Shown: positions 34,976 through 62,274, counted from the stretch's first letter. The stretch is DNA of 64,000 nt from Sipunculus nudus (GCA_026874595.1 CM049321.1:10095979-10159978), one strand, 5' to 3'. The notes: generated by a model from the sequence alone, not told the origin. Translations and numbers: made by a program.

Positions 34976-37900
34976 TGTGAATGTTTTCTGTTAGAATAGA
35001 AGGGTAACAGGAGGTCAATACTAATCGCTACCTATTATAACCTTCCTGGTCAAACCGTGCCGTTAGAAACAATTTCATACGTGCATTATGATTTTCTAAC
35101 AAAAAAGCACTTGCAAGCTCGCCCACTTTAATACTTATTACGGGTGACTTCATTGACAGATGTACGTCATGGAATTCGGACCACCACAACATTGAGCTTG
35201 GCTTCAAATTCTACGTTTGTCGACCAACCTACAAGAAATGCAGAATATTGTAACTATCTATTAGACTTAATTGTTACCCCAGCTTGTATTCAGTAATGAC
35301 CTCTAAAGTATTACCACCGATATAAAGCTGTGACCACAGTCCAGTCTACTTTGCATTAAAATTTCCCCCTAATAAAATAAAACCATATGTAGAACAGTGT
35401 GGGACCTCAAACGTGCCGATATATCGATTTTCTAAACCGAGCCTAACATGATAATCTTCGAGAGTTAACATCGGGTCACACTTGGGATGTGAATATGTAA
35501 ACTGGAGCATAGACCAATATTTTCATTACAACTGCGTTGAATTATATTCCCAGGACTGCGTTGAATTATATTCCCAGGAAAACTGCAGTTTTCCGCCAAG
35601 GTGATAAACCTTGGGTAAATACAGAACTAAGGAACATAATTCGCAGGCGTTACCGTCTATGGCGGTGTTACCAGATAACTCGTGAGCAGCACCATTATCA
35701 ACATTACAAGCGTGCCCGAAAAGAAGTTGTTCTTGAAATTGTTCCATCCTCAACAAGTATTCCCATAACCAAGGTAATTCCCTAGAACGCAGGACCTGCA
35801 AAGCTTTGTGGCATACGGTTAAAAACTTACTCAACAAGGTGAAACAGTCCGTTTTACCGCCTATACGTATTCATGACGAGCTCGTGTCTGCATGATGAAC
35901 AAGCAAGAGCTTATTCGTTAAACGACTTTTTCCTTTTAGCTCAAATTCTCCAGATGTGTTTGATTTAATCTTTACAGACTACATTCAGACTGCACATCCT
36001 GCTTACGCCTTAAATTCGATTCCTATCTATGAATCGAATGTGCTGGGACTTTAAAAGAATTAATTGACAATGAAGCCACCGGTCCGGACGACATCGGTAA
36101 CTTCTTGTTACGAGTAACCACAAACAGCATCAGCAACTCACGTTTATTTTCGACAAGTCAATGAAAGAAGGGATTTACCCGTATACTTGGAAACGGGCAC
36201 ACGCAAGTCCTTAAGTTAAAAAAGGCGGTGCCCACGACGCGGGCAGCTATAAACCAATATCTTTATTATCCAACGTTTCGAAAGTGTTTGAACGTGAAGT
36301 TAACAATCATTTATATTCTTTCTTTACGAACCACAAGCTTCTGTCAAATGTTAATTCAGGATTTAAAAGAAATGATTCCACAATTAATTAGCTAGTCACA
36401 GCTGACAGAATTTACCGAGAATTCGACGCAGGTAAAGATGTAAAGATGGTATTATTAGATGCTACTTAAGCTATCGATCGAACCTGGCACGAAAGCCTAA
36501 TCTTCAAATTATCGAAAATGGGAATCTGTGGTACCCTTCTTAACTGGCTACAAACAGGACCCAGAGAGTTGTAGTGCTTGGTGCATTTTCATCATTTCAT
36601 CATACAGCTGGTTTCTTGCAAGGTTCTATTGTAGGCCCCCTCTTATTCCAGGTTAACATAAATGATATAAATGATATAATGATTCTGAAATGGTGCTGCG
36701 TGCTGATGATAAATGCCTGTAAATTGATTTAGATGATCCTATAAGCGCATCAGAACGTCATCAAAATGATTTCAGACCCCTAAAATGTTGGTCAGAGATT
36801 TTGAATAACGTTCAATACTGTGAAATTGTTAGTATGACCTTTTCTCTGAAGTCACTCACGCCCGTGTATCCAATGCTAATTTTAAACGGTATTCTTTATC
36901 TGAACCTACATCCAAAAAACACCTAGGATTAATTCTAACACCTAAACTCTCTTGGTCGTCTCATATATGTTATATTGATAATAAAGCTCGTTAAAGATTA
37001 AGTTTGTTAAAACTTTTTAAATATCGCCTCAAAAGATGTACCCTAAACATTATGTACAAATCTTACGTGAGACCGATTATCGAAAATGGTAACGTTTTAT
37101 TTGATAACTGCACTACTGAAAATTCTGGCGATATAGAAAAAGTACAATACGAAGCTGGCAAGATCGTTGTTGGTGACCTTTCTTATTCAAATGGCGCAAT
37201 ATTGCTCAAAGAACTGGGTTGGCAATCTTTACAGAATCGGAGAATCCAGGCAAAAATATCCTGTTCTACAAGATACGTATCTGTTCGACTTGCTGCCACC
37301 ACTAGTTTAAAAGCATTACAAACGTATCCCTGAGAAACACAGTTCACATTCGAATTCCCTTTGCGAGAACAAATCGATATTAAGCGTCCTTTTTTTCCTT
37401 CATGTGCAGGGAGGTGGAACCAACTAAGCCTATCCATTCGCCAGTCACAAACAGTAACTTCATTCAAACGTGGATTAATGAGAATTCTTAAATAACCAGC
37501 TATTTATTTCATCCAAGCCCAAACTGTCACAAAATTAAAGATATTGGACATGTTTTTCATCGAATGTCCTACGTGCGAAGCTACTCGACATTCACTCTAG
37601 GCTAGGTTTATGACTGTTATGTCTGACGCCAATCCAACCTTTGACATTAATATGATTAATATCAATTGCCGAGGATTCTTCTTATCCACATGTTTAAACG
37701 GTCATGAGGGCTTGACACTTAAACAATGTATTAAATTATCAAACGAAGTCCACAACTTCGTTATTTCCAGCAGGAGATTTTCCTAATTTATTCAACGTAA
37801 TTATGTACATGCTTGTTCATACTGTTACAAATTGACTTCTTTTAGTGTTATATGTGCCTGGGCTGTTTGATGTTAACAATTCCTGCTTGGTTTTAACGGA

Positions 37901-38095
37901 TGTTTTCAAATTTTGCATTTTATTTATTAAGACTATTTCTTTTTTTTCTGTTGGTTAATTTGTTGCATAATGTTTTTTTTTTTTTACGTTTCGAACTTGT
38001 CATTTGATAAAGTGTTACTTAGTATGTATATTGGAAAATACTCATATAAGCGCTTGGCTCTTATAATCCAATCAAAATAAATATATGTATGATTA
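34976..38095 (+). pseudogene. non-LTR retrotransposon (Jockey/CR1-like), endonuclease end, reverse transcriptase and 3'UTR
   Basis: Broken frames read in family order. ILIATYYNLPGQ and LITGDFIDR (endonuclease end) are followed by DHSPVYFALK and the linker GDKPWVNTELRNIIRRRYRLW (35600-35660). Reverse transcriptase blocks follow: ATGPDDIGNFLL (from 36084), YKPISLLSNVSKVFE, VLLDATXAIDRTWHESLIFKLSKMGI, QGSIVGPLLF and RADD (36699-36710, in place of the usual YADD/FADD). The thumb and C-terminal region come last, with YKSYVRPIIENGNVLFDN (37004-37333) and GRWNQLSLSIRQS near 37410. Many stops and frameshifts make it inactive. AATAAA near 38078 and an AT tail mark the 3' end. Its N-terminal piece lies at 25275-25479, on the far side of the arrays. 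Confidence 0.8.
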
Positions 38096-39665
38096 AACTA
38101 ATATGTAAGTTACCGTACATATGTAAATAACTGTTGTGTCTATAACCCGAAAAAGAAAGCCCCTGAAACACAGAACATGCGAAATTCATGAATATTTAAC
38201 CTCGCCAATATGAAGCAGAACCACAATATTTTAAGGAGATTTAAGAATTTCACAAATCTGCAATCAAGCGTTGGTCAGCATATAATGACACCTTCAGGGC
38301 AAACCTATTAATAGAGCAGTGGACGACCAAGGGACCGAACATATATTAAAAATAATAGTAAATAATAAATATTATTTAATAAGTTTTAATAATAAACTAA
38401 TTGCGTGCAATACAATTCACACGCTGAGTCAAAAATTCTCGAATTGAAAACTTACCTGATAGTAACAACACACTTTACAGGCCGTGAAGTCACGTTAGTG
38501 AATTTCAAAAAGATCTTCTGGTAAAGCGGTTTGTTTGTGTTCGCGTGGGTTGGGTGTTGGTGGGGGTTAAGGTGTAATTCCGTAAAAGACATTCAACATA
38601 ATGAAATAAATAATAAAATTCCCGATTACCGTCCGTCAACCAATACATCACATTTGTGTGCTCGTGGGATGCGTTCGATTCCGCTTGACCTCCGAAGCGC
38701 AACGGGATAGACACGGTACAGGTAAACCTACCCCCGGACAGTGAGGGTTGGGGACAATTTAGGAAGGGGACACATGTCAAGGGTTACATAAAACTGGCAA
38801 CAAGGGAAAGGACTGAAACAAATCAAGTTTGTACGCAACACAACACTCTAATGTCCGTGAGCGAATTGGATATTTTTGTGATACAGTTAATGGAATTCGT
38901 AAGAGATTGAGACGATTGGCTCACGCATACGAGGTAATTTTTAAATGTCGCACGATCTTTGCCCTTAGGGTTTTTTTTTTCAATTTAACGAGTAAATAAC
39001 TGATGGGCACATCATATTTAAAGTTTTGGATACAATTAAAAGAGGAACTGGTCCAATAAACTTTAGAGAAACGTCGGAGAAAGCAATTTATAAACATTGT
39101 ATTACTAAGTGTTGACCGCAGTAACGGTATGGTGGTTTTTCGTCACATGTGTCAACGATCTGGTGACACACTTGTAACTTGTAATATAGGTCTGAATAAA
39201 TGACAAGCTATGGTTAGATTTGACCAAGATACTGTTGCCATGATCTTACTCGCTAACGCTTTTAACATGAGAACGGTTTCATATATTCAATTTGTGTACC
39301 GATAATAACCTGCATATTCTACGAAAAGTCATTTATCACATCTAAGTTTACGTTCAAACGTAAATTATTGATATAACAGAATCAGTCCGATCTCCCTTAA
39401 TCGTTCTTTTTGCACAATTTTTATAGTTTTTTTCATAAAAAAATATTTATTTTATGTCTATAAATTTTACTTCATGAAAAAATCGATTAATATAAATCGG
39501 TCACTTTTTATGTTACATTGCTCTAGTGTTCTGCCTGAGTTAGCAAGTGATAAGTTTTCTGTTACTATGGTAATATACTAAATTACTTTGCAACAGCTAT
39601 AATAATAATAATTATTATTATTATAGTAAACAATAATTAAAAAAATAATTATTATAATTAAAGCC

Positions 39666-39710
<45 letters not shown>

Positions 39711-39737
39711 CATTTATATAATTAACTTCATCTTTCA
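38096..39737. other. intergenic and 5' region of the LicD-like gene
   Basis: AT-rich. A TAA/ATT trinucleotide block lies at about 39598-39712. A CTTTCAG acceptor at 39733-39738 suggests that the LicD start codon lies in a second exon and that a 5'UTR exon sits upstream. I could not locate that exon. Confidence 0.45.
39598..39712. repeat. ATT/TAA trinucleotide repeat
   Basis: AATAATAATAATTATTATTATTA followed after about 40 bp by a run of ATT triplets, lying just before the LicD acceptor. Confidence 0.9.
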
Positions 39738-39787
39738 GGTTTCTGATTGAATTCGATGACAGCCCATCTTGTAGCGGCACCTAAATT

Positions 39788-40771
39788 ATGACAGTATTCC
39801 GTGGATTCTTTATTTATCTGTTTGTGTTCCAGTCGTTTTACACGGCATTTGTGGTGTTGTATTTCACAGCTTGGGCTTTGACTGATGGTTCGAAGAAAGC
39901 GCAATCCGCAGTGAATGTTATCAATGAAAACAAAAAATCGTTTATGCAACCGAAAAATAATCATGTGACCATTACATACAGTTATGATTTGTGGCAGAAC
40001 TCGAGAAGACTGGCCAGAAATCTTACTCCCAAGGAACATCATCTCGTTATGCACTTAATAGATAAAATAAAGCGGGTTGCTGAGGAGCAGTTATTGACCA
40101 TGGTGTTATGGGATAATTCCCTGCTTGGATCTTACATGTCTCATGACGTCATACCTTGGGACGATGACGTCACACTGATCGCTCCAGCTGGAGGCTTAGA
40201 AAAGTTTTTGGTCCCTTATTTTTATGAAGTCGCTGAACTATCAGCAACGTCTTATCTAGCCAAAGAAGATCAAACTACATCAGCCGAAAAAGATTGTGAA
40301 CAGTTTGAAAACGGAAAAATTATGTTTAAAGAAACGTGTATATTTAAATTATATGTGAGGTCACAAGGACGCTGGCCATTCGTAAGAATAAAACCATATT
40401 ACCATAACAGTAGCCACGTATGGGCATTCGGAGGCCACGATTTGAAAATGATTATTTCTAGGGAACGATATTTCCCATTACATCTACGGCCTTTTGGCGC
40501 TCATTGGTTGTATGCACCACGTGACACTCTTGGTTTATTACGTCAACGTTTTTATGAGTTTTATTGCCGCACCAGCAGATGGAACCACCGGACTATGAAA
40601 AAGCGCGCGCCACTCAGAACGAGATGTGGTTACATACAGAATATATATCCTTTTGTCCGGCGCCGAAAAACAGTATACGGGTTAACTGAAACACTTTTTC
40701 AAGGAAACAGAGTTATTCATGATAAAACAATTGACGAATCAAACGTAACGAATTTTTTATCGCTGTATTGA
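39788..40771 (+). CDS. LicD-family (fukutin-related type) protein, 327 aa
   Basis: Single intact ORF from ATG to TGA. Residues 5-31 are a hydrophobic signal anchor (FRGFFIYLFVFQSFYTAFVV...), so a type II Golgi or ER protein is likely. The LicD nucleotidyltransferase-fold core starts near residue 80. LLGSYMSHDVIPWDDD (112-127) matches the family's LLG...H..IPWDDD metal-binding block. WPFVRI (196-201) and FPLHLRPFG (229-237), then WLYAPRD, match later blocks. Two usual acidic positions differ: family members commonly read DDDID or DDDVD where this has DDDVT, and FPFIDI-like where this has WPFVRI. Family members transfer phosphocholine, ribitol phosphate or sugar phosphates to glycans; the substrate here is unknown. 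The leading Asp triad is intact, so activity is possible but uncertain. The start is supported by an acceptor about 50 nt upstream. Confidence 0.85.
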   Translation: MTVFRGFFIYLFVFQSFYTAFVVLYFTAWALTDGSKKAQSAVNVINENKKSFMQPKNNHVTITYSYDLWQNSRRLARNLTPKEHHLVMHLIDKIKRVAEEQLLTMVLWDNSLLGSYMSHDVIPWDDDVTLIAPAGGLEKFLVPYFYEVAELSATSYLAKEDQTTSAEKDCEQFENGKIMFKETCIFKLYVRSQGRWPFVRIKPYYHNSSHVWAFGGHDLKMIISRERYFPLHLRPFGAHWLYAPRDTLGLLRQRFYEFYCRTSRWNHRTMKKRAPLRTRCGYIQNIYPFVRRRKTVYGLTETLFQGNRVIHDKTIDESNVTNFLSLY

Positions 40772-41058
40772 TAAGGTTTGTGGGATATGAGTGAACTGTG
40801 ACGTCATTATACTTTGTTAGATGACGTTACCCTTATTGGTGATTAAGAGCAAACAGTTTTACGTTGGTTTTTGTTTCTTTTTACTTGCATGAATATTTAA
40901 CATTGAAATATGAGACATTCTTAAAAGACAATGAGAGAAAAAAGATAAATTAAAAAAAAAAATCTCCATGTAAGAATATGCAAGATATATGTAATTATAT
41001 ACGAGTGTCACTGTATCTGACACTTATATTTCTATAATCCCAGATAAGGTTTTACAAA

Positions 41059-41064
41059 AATAAA
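41059..41064 (+). terminator. poly(A) signal for the LicD-like gene
   Basis: AATAAAATATGC lies about 290 nt after the stop and is the first clear signal. Confidence 0.55.
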
Positions 41065-41202
41065 ATATGCATTTTTTACTTTAAATGTGTTTGCTTATTT
41101 AATGTTCCTATATGAAACGTGCTTAAAAGATATACTGTAACAAAAAGGGTTTGGGATGTTTGGAATTATTATAAAATATAGCAAGTTATACCTGATTCCA
41201 AT

Positions 41203-41308
<106 letters not shown>

Positions 41309-41415
41309 CATGAGTAAAGAGAACCTTCAGATCGCCGGTCGTTTCTCTTCCACTAAGCAGACGAAGATCACCAATCCCTCAGTGTATCAGCACACTTTTA
41401 TTTGAACCAACGAAG

Positions 41416-41437
41416 TGACGTCACAGTTATGACGTCA
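41416..41437. promoter_or_regulatory. pair of CRE-like TGACGTCA palindromes
   Basis: Perfect TGACGTCA at 41416-41423 and 41430-41437, 14 bp start to start. This is the consensus site for CREB/ATF bZIP factors. It lies downstream of the LicD gene, so the target is unclear. Confidence 0.4.
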
Positions 41438-41439
41438 GA

Positions 41440-42922
41440 GAACTACCTATTACACGTGTTGACACAGCAACTTTGCATGCAACAGGTAGAACTGATGGTC
41501 TTTTTTTAGGTGTGACGCATATGCTGTAGTCCGTTTCACCACCCCTGTTCACCTGATTTTGAAGATTATCTGTACATGAGACAAACCTGCCAAACAAAAT
41601 TTGCACCAATGGCATAAAGAGGCAGATGCGTAATTTTTGGTACCTTACATGCTCACGATATAAATGTTAGTTACTTTACGGCCTGGTTCACATGTCACAT
41701 ATATATCCGTGGTTAATGGCGTCCCTAATAAGTGGCCATTGTTTATTCCCTTGGATATGGATATGAAGTAATATTACGTAACGGTGAAGCGCGTGCACGA
41801 GGAGAATACAAGTCGGCAAGGTGTCGCTACAGAATAGACTATTCACTCATAAAATGGTTTTAAATTGTTAACAGGAAAACGACATAAGGTAGGCTTTATT
41901 ATTTTTTCCATAATAATTAATTACGCATTTTTCTCTTTCTGCAATACGGACAAAAAGTTTAAGCGTTCTTTGACTCGCAAAAAAATATCACGAAAAAACA
42001 AGTGGACAGGGGTGCTGGAATGGACTTTAGTATCACAAAGATGTAAAAATCTCTCTGTCTGTCTCTACAAATAAGAATGGTCTTTTTCCTCTGTTAAATT
42101 ATTCCATATTACCAAAATGATGTAATAAAGCCCGGTTTTGTTTTATAATTCCCTGACATAAAACCTAGAATGATGCAATTTTTCTTTAAAATCATTAAAT
42201 GAAACTTCCAGTGGACATGACCCTCTGGAATTAATCTTGTTGTTGGACTCAACTTGCCAGATGATTCTGTGAATGTCCTGATAAAACTGATTTAATGTAT
42301 ATTAATATTGTTATAATTGATAAACCGATATTGACAAAGTTAAATTAATTTATTACATTGTTTTTTTTAATATTATTTAGAAGAAAGTGATCTAACTCTT
42401 AAAACAATATATTAAAGTTCCTTGTATTTGCAGTTCAACATTCCGGCGTGTAGGCAACTGACCTGCCCATTTCAAGGTTGGTTACTGACCTGGCGAGGGT
42501 GGGCATGCCCCGTTAAACATAATGAAGGGAATGAGATACTTTGTAGTTATTTGAGGAAAATGTGGCCACTGGACAAAGTAAACTATTCAAACGAAATCAG
42601 AGATGTGCTCAGCAAGAGTTGAATCTATCATCGAACATCACATGAATCTGACAACCGCTGTTTATCGGGCACGTGTACCAAATGTACGGGCCATGCGGCC
42701 GTCGAAAAAAGCCGGTTGACCGGGTGCCTAATGGTTCATATCAGACCGGGTGTGACACGTGGCCAACATAAAACACAGGGGCAGATCAAGGGGTTTACCC
42801 CCCCCCCCCTTTACCGTGAAAAAAATTTCTGTTTTCTTATATTTTACGGATTTGTTTTTCCCGGTTTATCAATTGGGACCCAACGGATTCAGCAGCAGGT
42901 CAAAATGGTATCGAAAGTGCAT

Positions 42923-42925
<3 letters not shown>
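41440..42925. other. intergenic
   Basis: No recognised gene. Open frames at 41865-42074 and 42422-42622 lack family motifs. A poly-C repeat end (GGGGTTTACCCCCCCCCC) lies at about 42790-42809. Confidence 0.5.

Positions 42926-43007
<82 letters not shown>
42926..43007. repeat. (AT)n microsatellite
   Basis: AT run interrupted by a single CAT. Confidence 0.95.
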
Positions 43008-43009
<2 letters not shown>

Positions 43010-43964
43010 CAAAACAAGGTCCTATGCCCTGTAGCTAGGAGTAGAAAAGAACACAATCTATATAACGATTAGTTAACCAATATCTATATTATATCCATGT
43101 TAAATTATATTCTTCCACAAAGGAGGTAGGCCTTTTTTATGCTTTCACCCGAGTCTGCTTGTTTCCATTTATCATTTAACAGGATTAAACAAACTATCAG
43201 ACCTATTCCCATTTGTACAGGGGTGTGACAATGGTCCATAAAAGAACGCGGTACATTATACGATTATTATATTAATGCTGGACCATGTATCGAGAAATAT
43301 GCGTAGGAAGAGCGACATATGACCATGGCACTGATTCATAAATCCGCCAACACCATTGCCCGGATCGGCATCTACACCCGCAAAATCTTACATAGATCCG
43401 CCTCATAATTTCAGTATTCAGCAAAAAGAGGTTAATTTTGTGGATCCGTATCCAGATCCATCTGGCACCCATGTATCCAGGGATTTATTCTCATGATCGT
43501 ATGTAGAAATTAATATATGTATCAAACTGCATCAATATGCCAGATTAATGTGCTTATGTGAATGCTTTTTACACCCCTTCTACTGCCCCGCTGTCTCAAC
43601 TGGGAGATTGTTAGACCCCGGTGTTGAAGATGCAATATATAATTTTCTTCACATTTAGTGCCCATTCTAAATTTGGTTCCAATGGAGTCTCACCATCTGT
43701 TCTGATTAAACACGCAGGGGTTATTCAGCGTGTTCATGATACATAAGCAATATACGCCCGGGCGTATTTAGACAGATACTGTATGTCCAACAATCCGTAT
43801 AGGGCAACCTTTCGCCGTGCTCTACTGCAGCGCGTGACAACTATGCCCACAATGGTCAACCGAGACATACTCAGATACTGTGCTGACGTAATGCCGACTC
43901 TGGGCTGACAGGGGATGCTGGTCCTCATGTATAACCATGGGTGAACATCACTATAAATTAGTGG
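43008..43964. other. intergenic
   Basis: No gene or RNA recognised. The open frames on the - strand (43272-43472 and 43734-43976) show no motif. Confidence 0.45.
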
Positions 43965-44370
43965 TGTGACGATCAATCGATTAAATCGATGATTAGGCGT
44001 TTTCTTTCAAAATCGATTAATCGATTACATTTTTGCATAATCGATTAAAAACGATTATGTATACACATGCAAAGATCTTATCCTGTCAGAGATATACGAA
44101 CACAAAGTAACAAACGGCATCAAAACGGGACCTTGCGCAGGCAACAATCGTGGAACCTTGCGCAGGCAACAATCGTCCGACGGCAAGTCGACCTTGGGTG
44201 CGGGTGGACTGATGGTTTCATTATGAATACCGATGTACATGTCAGACTATTTACTTGGGTCAATATTTTATGAACTAGTATACACCAGATTCATGGTAAT
44301 ATAGAAATGGCATAAAATAATCGATTAATAATCGATTATCGATCGTTTGTATTTTTCAATCATCGATTAT
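43965..44370. repeat. ATCGATTA-rich element, possible MITE
   Basis: GTGTGACGATCAATCGATTAA opens a 400-bp block with ATCGATTA words at both ends (43975-44055 and 44318-44370) and a unique middle. The middle holds a tandem CCTTGCGCAGGCAACAATCGT duplication at 44130-44176. Such ends are common in hAT-type non-autonomous elements, but clean terminal inverted repeats are not visible. Confidence 0.4.
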
Positions 44371-44589
44371 GATTTTAAAACCAATTCCTTCCACTATTAT
44401 AAATGGACACTCGTGCTTCAGAGACACCCATTATAAATCCTTAAATAGACTTGTATATCATGGATAATAACTTTATTTATACATTACTTATACACTGGAT
44501 ATATCAACAATTAACTGAAGGGCGTTAACAACGGATATCCGGGCACACAAGCGTTATCCTCACAAACGCCCATGTACGGCCTCATGAAT

Positions 44590-44804
44590 ATGCAAATCAT
44601 CGCTCGTTATGAATATTCATTTTTATACATAATACTTCCCACAGTCTGCGGCTACTATATCACAAGGGACACAAAATATACAATGAATGTCCATTGCACA
44701 TAAATTTCTACTATCTCTTATCCCTTTGCTGCTTGTATATGAACGAGGCTTCTAATGAATATGCATGAAGTAATCTACATACCAGTTCTAATGAATATGC
44801 ATGA
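44590..44804. promoter_or_regulatory. POU/octamer-like motif cluster
   Basis: ATGCAAAT at 44590-44597, and TCTAATGAATATGCATGA twice (44751-44768 and 44787-44804), 36 bp apart. These resemble POU homeodomain sites. Their role is not known. Confidence 0.3.
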
Positions 44805-47800
44805 CAAAATCTAAAGTGCCTGTCAATGGTGCAAACATGATCAGTCAATAACATTCAAGCTGTGCACTAAGGCATCACTTGCAAAACTACTCTCACTATA
44901 TTTCTTTAAGACGACTTTATATTTCTCTAAAATTATTCATTGGGATATAACGATAATAATCGTGTAATGAAACATGATATACAATATAAAATAAACTTAA
45001 AGAAAAGGTACTCGGATAATCTGATCAGCTTCAAAGCTGTTTTTCCGGTTTCATTATGAAACGACAGAAGATATATATCCAATGACAGAATTGTGATGTT
45101 ATCCAACACAGATGACGTCATGAATGTAACAATATTGACCTTTGATCTCAGGCACAGTAGGTCATATGTGTCTGGGAATTTAAAATGTTATACTGAGCAC
45201 TATTATGCTCATATAAACCAACAGACACTTTCTCTCACATCTATCTTAATTCTCTTACAAAACATGCTTTTCTGTTTCTATAAGTATTACAGGCAAGAAA
45301 AAAATAAAGGGAAATTTAAATAAGAATATGGTCCGTCTCAATTAAGCTTTTATCAAAAATGCCAAATAGTTCTTATTTGGTCCGCCTACGCCTCTTTGGT
45401 GTAAGTGGAACATCACATGAAAGTCAGCTACAGTATGTGTTGCAGTGAGAGTTAAATGTGCTAAAGCTTAAATAGAATAGGCTTCCTATCTCCATAATTC
45501 CGGGTTAAGTAAAGCTCTTTCAACTACACTACAGACTGGAAACAAATTGAAAAAGTTTATGGACAAGACGTTAATGGAGAAAGGATGCTCTTTAAGGTAT
45601 CTATGCAATATCCCAGTTTATCCTTTGTGGAATATCAAAGCTAAAATAGCACTCGGCACATGTAATTTCAAAAATAGAAATAGGTCTGGTAAGGTATCAT
45701 AAAACTGTCCTTGCAACCAGCATATATAAAGATTATCTACTTATATTAACTATCTTATTTGGGGCTGTACAAACTTGTCGGCTTTACGCAGTTCTTCAAA
45801 GCACCTTTATACTATGAGGTAACGGGTTGAACAACTTAATATTTACCATGCACCAGTTTAATCTATCAGAGACACAGTCGGGCTAACAATGCCAATTCTA
45901 CTGCCAGCCTGTAAATGTGTCACTTAAACCATAAATTTATCTGATACAGATGTCAAGAAAGAACTGACACTGTTACATACTGCTGATGATAATCGTTGAA
46001 ATTAACCTACACTGAGCCAAATTTCCCAATGTCAATTTCCATTGAAAAAAAAACATAATAAAGTATACTGATGCTACGATGCTTTAAATTCCCTATAATC
46101 CGTCAGATTTCAGATTTGGGTAAAATATTACAAATGGTATTAGCATAAATATTTGGTTCACGTAAAGCAAGAACTGGTCGAGGATTTGGAAATCCACTAT
46201 AAATATTGCCAATTCCTGTTGAAAGGCAGTTCCTCAAGCTCCCAGTATGCACCTATAGCGTGCCAAATCCTAATTTCAAAGCTTTTAAATCAAATATAAT
46301 TTGTATATCTGGCCATCAATAAAGTTTGCATTTCTATGACCTTTACAAATATCCATGAAACATTGGTAGGCGTTCCAAACAAGAACCTGTCAATATCCAT
46401 GACAATAGTAGTCCCTTAAGGAAAAAAAACAAAACATCTCTATCTGGTTTTACTCAAATCTAGTCTAATGAATATCCAAAATATATTTAATATTCCAATG
46501 ATAATCCAAAAGATATCTAATATTCCAACATCTAAAACTGTCAAAGAAATGTGTATAGGTCCCGAATCAGTTCTTGCAAATCCATCTGAAACCTAATCTT
46601 ATTTTTCATAGAAGAAAATCCTTGTCTAAGCTGAAAAGAAAAAAAAATGCATTTCTGCACAAACCTAATTAACATGTTTTTCTTGAAAAACATAATATTC
46701 CCAAGGAAATAATGAAGTCACAAGCGTTATTATATAGTAAGTTAAACAAATAATCACACTTTTTTTCAGTTTTAATGTTAGCGATCTGTAAATAAGTTTC
46801 GTGTGACCATTAATTTTCACTCGGTTATTAATGTGATTTGATGTAATGATATAATATATCTGGTGCATGAATGGTACTGTTCACACTGATATGAGCCAAT
46901 TATTGCAAACTGTTTATAATATGATAACAAATGTGCAGTAAAGCAGCAAATGAGAGTGTTTTTTTTAGTATAGTACACTGGGTAACAGTTCAAACAGAAC
47001 AAATGAAACTCAACATACATAATTGGTATGTGTATAATTCCCAATAACACAGGTAGCTTCCTGATCACAGTAACATGACTTTAACATACATCAATTTGTA
47101 ACTCCGTACCAATTCCTTTACATATTCAATTTTGAACTTTAATTTATTCTCATTTGATACTGTAAATAGAGAAGGAATTTCGTTACAGACCAGTACTACG
47201 GTGAACATTGCCCTAGTGTTCTCCCAACACTATATTTTATTGACCTTTCTTTTTCAGCACCTACTTAACCCACAGTCAAGCTATACATGGGCTAAACTAC
47301 CAACTACCTTGGCATAAATCCCTATAAAATTTTACCTGACTTAATATCTCTATAAATCTTTCACATATTATTAACTTTTATTAGTTAGACCATGCTGAGG
47401 TAAGAAAAAGAGAAATATACATTATTTAGATTAGGTAACACACAATGAGGGTTATATACCTTAAGAACTCATCTCCCACTTAATAAAGTTAATTTATATA
47501 CTAAACAGATGTAGGCAAAACTGGGAGTAAAAAGAGCCATTTTTCAGTTAATAAGTTTATCTTAAGAGTCCTTTCAGACATAAGTGTTGATAATACATCA
47601 TTATATAACAATATAAAACAAACGTGGGTTAACATGCTCACACTAGGGCTACTCATCCTGGTTTCATCATCATCATAACAGATTATTTATACAGAATTTG
47701 GCATGTGACATTTTTTGCGCTTAATTTTCTGTAGGAGCCCAGGAACAAACGTAAGTTGTTAGCTATACATCTAGATGGTGCATATCTGAAAGTCTCCAAG

Positions 47801-47837
47801 TTGTGTCTTCCTATATATATAATATACATATTATATA

Positions 47838-47892
<55 letters not shown>

Positions 47893-47921
47893 ATATATAT
47901 ATGTATGTATACATGTATATA

Positions 47922-47982
<61 letters not shown>

Positions 47983-48023
47983 CCTATGAATACTGTGGTG
48001 TACTAAGCCACGTTTGGACTGGG
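44805..48023 (-). other. 3'UTR and downstream flank of DNAJC13
   Basis: No coding exon. Candidate AATAAA signals on the - strand read as TTTATT at 47377-47382, 47236-47241 and 47143-47148. Any of them would give a 3'UTR of 0.65-0.9 kb that includes the AT microsatellite at 47813-47976. Sequence below about 47100 shows no recognised feature. Confidence 0.45.
47813..47976. repeat. (AT)n microsatellite with TATG interruptions
   Basis: Lies just past the DNAJC13 stop codon, probably within the 3'UTR. The Tyr-Ile frames it creates on both strands are artefacts. Confidence 0.95.

Positions 48024-62274
<14,251 letters not shown>

Noticed and set aside
34910-34990. Helitron 3' end (CTAG followed by T after a small hairpin)
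   Set aside because: The hairpin is only about 4 bp and there is no matching 5' TC end, so the evidence is too weak.
35526-35837. 103-residue - strand protein
   Set aside because: It is antisense to the LINE linker region, which has clear family text on the + strand.
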